NCBI RefSeq assembly: GCF_002878395.1
Contig: NC_061120.1
Coordinates: forward strand, 116,920,705 to 116,984,704
Length of the DNA: 64,000 nucleotides
From: Capsicum annuum
Lineage: Eukaryota > Streptophyta > Magnoliopsida > Solanales > Solanaceae
Direction of reading: 5' to 3'
The notes under the pieces were generated by a model. It was not told the origin of the DNA. It made no database searches and worked only from the letters and a program-made list of their open reading frames with translations. Position 1 is the first letter of the stretch. Each line of letters opens with the position of its first letter. Shown in pieces: positions 58,040-64,000 of this stretch. The translations under genes were made by a program, and so were the position numbers.

Positions 58040-60050
58040 ATGGCAAACAAACTACCACTAACTAGAGGCAGGGGTAGGGGCCAAAGGGCCAGGCCAAAAC
58101 CATCATAGGATTTAAATACACCGAATCATAACACTCGACAAAGACGCTAGGTGGTTTCTTCATTCCCCCAGTTTGAAGAAGAGGGTGATAGCAGTAGCAG
58201 CAGCAGCTCGACCTTGAGCCCAGGCGAGGAAGGGGTTGAAACATCTAACCCCATCCAAGTAGAGGTCTCAGAATAGGAGGACCCAAACTTGGTACGGTGC
58301 AAAGAACCACAATTGTAGGAAGCTATCAGGTGGCAAGTTGAAGGCGTTCGGAAACACTTCTACAAAGGGCTTGAGAAAACTGACAGGTTGGAAGTCAAGA
58401 GGCCTATTTTTGAAGAATATCAGATTGTGACTACAACTCTGCACGAGTATCCAGAACTTGAGTGCTAATTCAATGAATATGAGTTGGCATGGATGAGTCA
58501 ACCACTCAGATCATATCAACCGAATTTGGTTTATGAATTTTTGCCAATTACTTGGCGTTACTAGAGAAACATTGTCCATCAGGTGCATTAGTCAGTGACA
58601 TGAATAATCTAGGCACAATTCCTGTGCGGGGAGTCAATATAGATATCTCAAAGAGTACACTGAATAGGTTTTTGTTTGGGCCTAAATATCATATACCGGG
58701 TCCAGTACCAGATCTGGAGCATCGATTGTTCATGGCGACCAACCAAAGGCCTTGGATGGCCAAAATATTGACAGAAGAAGGTGAGCCTGCGTGGTTACAC
58801 AACCCATGCAAAAGGATGTCTAAGTTGTCCCTAAGCTTTAGGGCCAAGTTCTAGTAGGCAATTGTTAGGCTAAGGCTAATGCCGACATGCAGTGATGACC
58901 ATTTAGAAATCAATAGAGTTGTGACTATTGTTGCATTAATTGAAGGATTGACTGTGGATTTTGGCCACATTATTACAAATAAATTATTTACCCACACTCA
59001 CAGAACTACCATTGCACTACCATTTCCATGTCTGATTACTGAGTTGTGCAAGTAGGCAAATATCTTTTTAATTAGTAGAGTTGATAATGAGGTTCGGGTA
59101 ATGCATAAACAAGATATTGAGAAGACAAGGGATATTGCAAGGTTTGATATGAGAGTCAAAAGACCCCCAGCTCATCAGACTCAACTGACACCAGTTCCTA
59201 AGACATCTGAGATTCCTTCATGTATGCCATTACCTCTTACTATATTGTGCCTTCCTACCATATCTATAGGTTCAGCTTTGATGCCTATAGGTGGTTCTGT
59301 AGACTCTGTATCATTCCTACCCTAATTTTCTGAATACAGGCTGAACTAGGAGAACTTTGCAAAGGCAGTCCGAGCCCAGAAAAGGTTTGAAAAGCAGTTA
59401 GCTATATGGGGAAAGATTTCAAACCCTTTATTGAAAGAATTATAGAGGTAGCATTACGTCCGTTCAGGAACATTCAGCTAATAATGGATGATATGGAGGA
59501 GCAAATCAATAAGAAGCTGGATGTCATGTCCATTCCTAATTTTGCCAAGTTCATGGTGGAGCTTGGACAGGCTCAGGCAGATATAGCAAAACTAAAATGG
59601 CATCCACCACAGTCCATATTTGATCCAGCACATCTTGCATGTGATGAGGATGAAGGTCTTGTTGACCTAATGGGGAGACTGATAATAGACAAGGGTAAGA
59701 AAGCAACAGAGACAGATGAAAAAGCAGAGAAAACCACAAAAAAAAAGCAGCCAAGAAAAGGAAACTAGCAGCCATGATGTCGAAAGAGAGAGAAATATGA
59801 TATGCAGAAAGCACTTAAGAGATTAAGGAGATCAGAGGAAAAGTAGAGGAAGAGATTGCAAGATGAAGTTACTGGTGTTTCCACCAATTCGTCCCTAGCT
59901 CGGAGGACAATTTCTGACCCTATTTATTGTGAGATTCCTCTAATTCCGAAGGATGTTGATGTGAGGATCCCTACCACCATAGGGTTTAATGTTGTTGAAG
60001 ACGATGCCAGAGCAGCCTTAGACCATTTGACTGACGCCTCATCTGACTAA
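58040..60050 (+). pseudogene. Element H additional gene ('putative plant transposon protein' type)
   Basis: Starts MANKLPLTRGRGRGQRARPK at 58040 and ends at a TAA, 60048-60050, about 670 codons with several in-frame stops and at least one shift. Middle part: HFYKGLEKTDRLEVKRPIF, ANYLALLEKHCP, VRGVNIDISKSTLNRFLFGP, RLRLMPTCSDDHLEINRVVT and FPCLITELCK. These match the plan of a domain common in plant retroelements and named 'putative plant transposon protein', from general knowledge. C-terminal part: Pro-rich linker, then a helical, basic segment (open 59406-59768, ending KKKQPRKGN). It occupies the place of the env-like gene in Athila. I see no signal peptide or membrane segment, so it is not env-like. 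Role unknown. Confidence 0.7.
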
Positions 60051-61548
60051 GAGGCTGTACAAGTATTTTCCTCCATTTTTTTACTTTGGATGCATTGAGT
60101 ACATTGCATTATTTTGAATGGGTGATACTTGTACCATGGGGGTTTTTGTTGCCGATGTTCATTTCCCTCATGTTTATTTAGGAGAACCGGCATGTTTAGT
60201 TTGCACTTTTATTTCCATGTGATGTGATGTAAATATCATGAAGTGATTATTTATATAAGTAATTTTATGTTCTGTTGGCATCATTTTGTAAATATGGATG
60301 ATAAGTGATGGTGGAAAAGTGTTGAAAAAAATGTATTGGCAAAGTATTTTGAATTTTTGTATAAATATTTCTTCTTACCATTTGGTAAAGTGTTATTCAA
60401 CTATTTGTGACTTTAAAATTGGCATTAGAATATAGAGTGAGTCAAAGCATAGCTATGAGATATGATTCCCAAGATTTGGTAGGATAGGAATTAACTCAGT
60501 ACCGGTGTGTGTGAGTATTTTCACAGGTCATGCATAAGTGTTACACCTAGAACTTGCCTGGTTTATTGGATGTTGTTGGGTGTGCGACCCAATAAGATAG
60601 GATAGTAGGCCTCCTTGTTTTGTTAGTCCACTTAGCCAAAATAATGACCCACCAAAATATTTTTGTTCTTTTGTAAACCCTGTTGAGTCGTATCAGTGTT
60701 TGTTCTGTCCAAATAAGTGAATCACTCTCTAAAAAGTTTTAGCACTTCGCTTTTGCTCGGGACAAATTTTGGACATTATGCACTTCAACTCAGGCAAATC
60801 ACCTAAGTTGAGGTTGGCTACTATTGGATTGTTAGCAGCCTAGGTGGGCGAACTAAAGTTGGTTTAAGAAGTAGCATCCGTCCCTGGTCTAGTTATAAGT
60901 CTAAGTAGATATTGTGTGCCTCAACTGACTACAATAGCTTAAGTTGAGGGTGGCTGATGCTGCTGTTCTAAGGAAAAAATTGGGTTATGACAAGGGCGCG
61001 GATGGATAGTAAAGATTGTAAATTAGTGAAAGGAACTTTAATCCTTGTGAGTAGATGCCGCAAAGGGTAAAGAGAGTGAAGTTTTGTACTTTAAGCCACA
61101 GGTCCAAATAATCAACCCTCACCAAGCCTAAAACCTCATTACAACCCTTAGCAAGTCCTACTTGATCTTGGCGAGTCAATCATGAGAGAACGTTAAATGA
61201 TAAGGGCAAGATTATACGTGTGAACTGTGTTTGTAACTTCTTTTCTGAGAGTGAGAGTATTAGTTTCGTCCATGATTTAATTGTGTAATGTGAGGTAAAC
61301 TTCTTTGACTGTGAGAGCATGTTGAGTTATTTTTGATCTACTTATTTCTTCAGGGTGTTGCATCTGTGGCTGTGAATATGTTGATTAGTAGCTAATGCCA
61401 GTAGTAGATCCATGTGTGTTGAGATCGCATAACCGAATGGGAAGTTGAATAATTGTATGATCTTGTTGGTTTCACTGTAAAATGGTCATCATGATGTTGT
61501 TCGTATAGAAATCTTGGTGTTGAGTTGCTTGTGGACAAGAAATTGCCT
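60051..61548 (+). other. Element H 3' spacer
   Basis: Non-coding. It contains three copies of a purine-rich TAAGTTGAGG word (60804-60813, 60940-60950, 61549-61560), the last being the tract beside the LTR. I see no gene in the remainder. Confidence 0.65.
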
Positions 61549-61562
61549 TAAGTTGAGGATGT
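61549..61562 (+). other. Polypurine tract of element H
   Basis: TAAGTTGAGGATGT directly before the LTR start. It is weakly purine-rich, as is common in Athila elements. Confidence 0.55.
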
Positions 61563-63056
61563 TGATGTTCCGTCTTTTAACGAAACATTTTAGGCCTTTT
61601 TCTTAGGATAATTGTGTGTTTTCAAGAAACTATTGTTGTATTTAACATTGTATTTTAGTGTTTTCAGGATAAAAACTGAGCGTGAAGAATAACTTGAATA
61701 AACTGGCAAAACAAGAAAAAAAAGGGTAAGCGACGGCTTAGGCGATGGACCGTCGACGTTGCAACAAACCATCGGCCTAAACTATCACCCAAAAGCAGAA
61801 TACAGAATCATTGGAAGTCCTGTGATGATCTAGGCGATGGACCGTCAACTTTGCGACAAACTGTCAGCCTAAATCATTGCGCAAAAGCAGAATGCAGAAT
61901 AACTAAAGTCCTGCGCTGGACTGTCGACCCTCCGACAAACCGTCGCCGGACCCATCGCCCAAAAATAGAACATGGAATCACTGGAGCTCCAGCGACGGTC
62001 TAGGAAATGGACCGTTGCCCTAGCGATGAACTATCGCTTGACCCGTCAAACTTGAAGCGGCAAATCCGAGTTTGAATTTTAAAACCCAGTTCTAGAATCA
62101 TATAAATACTAAGTATTAGGTTTTATTCCGCATATTGTGACAGAGTTCCATACTTTCTTCTCTATTGAGAGTTGTATAACACTTTTTATTGAGATTTAAA
62201 GCTAGAAATTAAGATCTGATTATTATTCTGTATTTTTTTTCATTGAAGATTGAGAAGAACAATATTGTAACTTTTGTAAGTACTTTCTTTAAGTTATTTA
62301 TGAACATCAATATATCTTTGATATCTTATATGGAGATGAGAAGCTAAACTCCCATAACTAGGGTTATGGAAGCCTTGATGTAGAGAGTTGTTTGGGGTTG
62401 TGAATCCATTTGATTTCTAACATCTACCTAAATTGCATGGATCTCTTTTCATTTTAATGACATCTCTTGGTTGCAAACTTGAGAAGTGAGCCCATGAACA
62501 CCACTTGTCTGACAAGAAAGTGGATGTTGGGAAACGAGGTGATTCACATGATATCCATAGGTTTACCCTTTGGGTCAAGGGTTGATACCCTAACGGGATC
62601 AACCCTCATGAGAGTTCTATTGAATAATACATTGATCCTTTTAAGTTCGAAAGAAGAAAAGGGTAAAACACCCATTAAGTTGAGAAACAAGTGGGTAATT
62701 CTTAGAATTCAATACTTCTTGCAATTGAAATTATAAGTTAGAATTCAAGCACAAGTTCACAACCCTAACTATTTGAACATCTTGGTGAGTATAACTCTAG
62801 TTAACTTATTTTCATTGAAATTACACTTGCATTAACTGACATTAGCTGGACCACTGTGTGATACAAGAACGAAAGAGCATTATAGCACATCAAAACCCCC
62901 TTTTGCTCAGGAACCTTAGATCAATAGTCTAATAACAGTCACAATAATTAGTGAACACAGTATTCCCTATGGGATTTGACACCCAACCCAGTTAGGTTCT
63001 ATATTTGACAGCGACCACTTACACTATCGTAAGAAAGTTGTAATTTGGGCGTCTCA
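61563..63056 (+). mobile_element. Element H 3' LTR
   Basis: 1494 bases, TGATGTTCCG to GGGCGTCTCA, co-linear with the 5' LTR. U3 minisatellite 61728-62050, TATAAATA 62101-62108. It is followed by CAAAT, the right target duplication. The open frame at 62467-62736 is shared LTR sequence. Confidence 0.93.
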
Positions 63057-64000
63057 CAAATCAACTACAAATATCGGATGAAAATTGAACATATAGCAAG
63101 ATAGAGGAAAGTAAGTCTAATAATAACTCCTAAGGTATCTAAGGCAATCGACCAAACAACATACTAAACCATCACACCCAAGTCCACATTAATCTACTAG
63201 CCTCTACAAAACCAAAGTCAATAGTATGTCGGGACATTCCCCTAACAATAGCCAAAACAATATCTAAACCAAGTCTAAGACAAAGAGTAAAGGAACATGA
63301 AATGAATTCCTTCTGAAGTATGGAAGCTCAGCACTTCAATGTCGATCTCATGAACTGCTGGATCACCTAGTCACTGCGTAGGAAAAGAAGAAGAGGCTCT
63401 GGTTCCTGTATCGTGTGGGGATACAGCGTCCGAAGACAGTTAGCGATTGAAGTGCTAGCATATAACTCAAGGATAGAGAATTACAATAATGCTATTGTGT
63501 AGTACTAAGTTAAAAACCATCATATGCAATCAAAATTTGTATGTATATATATATATATACACACACACACATCATGTCGTGATAGGGGACAAGGCTTAAC
63601 ATAAACTTTGAATATATTAACCTGGGTTGTGTAGCATAACCTTCATAAAATAATGCACCCACGGGCTATATGGGTCCAGCTCTCCCCTAGCTGGAAGGGC
63701 CCCAGTGCGTGTAGCTGCATGAACCAGAGAATATCCATATCCGTACATACCATCATGGAGGAATCAAACCTTTCAGCATAATCAAGGTAATGTATCATCA
63801 ATATATACAACTTAGGGGACTCAAACCTTCAATTCATATATCCATTTAAAGGACTCAAACCTTCTGGTCATATAGACACCCACATCGGCTAGTGCGGTTT
63901 CCAGTGTTAGTCCTTCGAACTCGACTTTCACGGACCGGATACACACCCTACTTTAAAGTCCAATTAAAAATTCTTTACACATACACACAACCATTAGTCC
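63057..64000 (-). mobile_element. Element I LTR, right fragment (reversed, runs off the window)
   Basis: Continues the reversed LTR begun at 49487. It is co-linear with LTR E in the same orientation: GGGACATTCCCCTAACAATAG at 63230 versus GGGATATTCCCCCAACCATAG at 7481; GGGGATACAGCGTCCGAAGA at 63417 versus GGAGATACAGCCGCCCGAAGA at 7664; GGGCTATATGGG at 63664. So I and E are related families. An alternating TA/CA microsatellite lies at 63541-63571. No gene is seen. Confidence 0.75.
63541..63571. repeat. (TA)n(CA)n microsatellite
   Basis: ATGTATATATATATATAT followed by ACACACACACAC in LTR I. Confidence 0.95.

Larger units (their letters stand above)
49580..63056 (+). mobile_element. Element H: Athila-like Ty3/gypsy retrotransposon
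   Basis: 13.5 kb on the plus strand. LTRs 49580-51065 and 61563-63056; Athila-type primer site TTTGGCGCCATTGCC; gag, protease, reverse transcriptase, RNase H and integrase in order; a long spacer; an additional gene; then a polypurine region. The target duplication is nearly perfect. It has the longest uninterrupted coding segments in the window but still many stops. Lineage is assigned from the primer site and the DLGAS protease. Confidence 0.92.

Noticed and set aside
59551..59814. Minus-strand open frame opposite the extra gene of H
   Set aside because: Shadow of the plus-strand coding segment with a Leu/Ser-rich translation; no independent support.
1..64000. Host protein-coding gene, tRNA or rRNA
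   Set aside because: Every readable protein segment belongs to gag, protease, reverse transcriptase, RNase H, integrase or the extra gene of H. tRNA-like words are only the short primer binding sites.
1..64000. Endogenous pararetrovirus
   Set aside because: I see no movement protein or coat protein of that virus group. All pol segments have integrase downstream and LTRs, as in Ty3/gypsy retrotransposons.

Overview
This window looks like plant pericentromeric or intergenic heterochromatin. It is A+T-rich and filled from end to end with decayed Ty3/gypsy LTR retrotransposons stacked inside one another. I found no host gene, tRNA, rRNA or CRISPR array. The gag and pol proteins, the LTR starts (TGTAAYACCCC type), the initiator-Met-type primer sites and the Athila-type primer site (TGGCGCC) are of the kind abundant in Solanaceae. 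Pepper or a relative is my best guess, but the species is an inference.

Left part (1-15818). The end of element A (duplicated integrase, then 3' LTR 1827-4300) lies inside the RNase H region of element E. E runs on the minus strand: pol and gag 4301-7054, LTR 7071-9439. After an unresolved 657-base piece come the integrase tail and LTR of a plus-strand element F (to 12816). F abuts the 3' part of the LTR of element G, followed by G's primer site and gag. The E and F LTRs belong to the same family in opposite orientation, so they form a large inverted repeat around a 1.2 kb spacer.

Centre (15819-44684). One large element, B, sits in G's gag with a perfect 5-base target duplication (TATGT). 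B was later hit twice. Element C (minus strand, 18029-25961, perfect duplication GAAGG) lies in its 5' LTR, and element D (plus strand, 27469-37584) lies in its gag. C has lost nearly all of pol but keeps a recognisable gag. D keeps traces of every domain but is full of stops.

Right part (44685-64000). A scrap of G is followed by J, a putative 4.5 kb LTR of a Tat/Ogre-like element. Next is I, a reversed LTR related to E, which is split by H, an Athila-like element (49580-63056) with two 1.49 kb LTRs and a near-perfect target duplication (CATAT/CAAAT). H has the longest surviving reading frames: gag, protease, reverse transcriptase with an intact FMDD, RNase H and integrase, plus an extra gene of about 670 codons between pol and the 3' LTR.

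Two themes cut across the elements. First, inactivation is dominated by C-to-T and G-to-A changes. They hit CpG sites, Gln/Trp codons (now TAG) and catalytic Asp codons (now Asn), as expected from deamination of methylated cytosine. Second, the LTRs of several families carry short, CpG-dense perfect or near-perfect palindromes in the U3 region just upstream of the TATA-like box. No element here appears able to transpose by itself.
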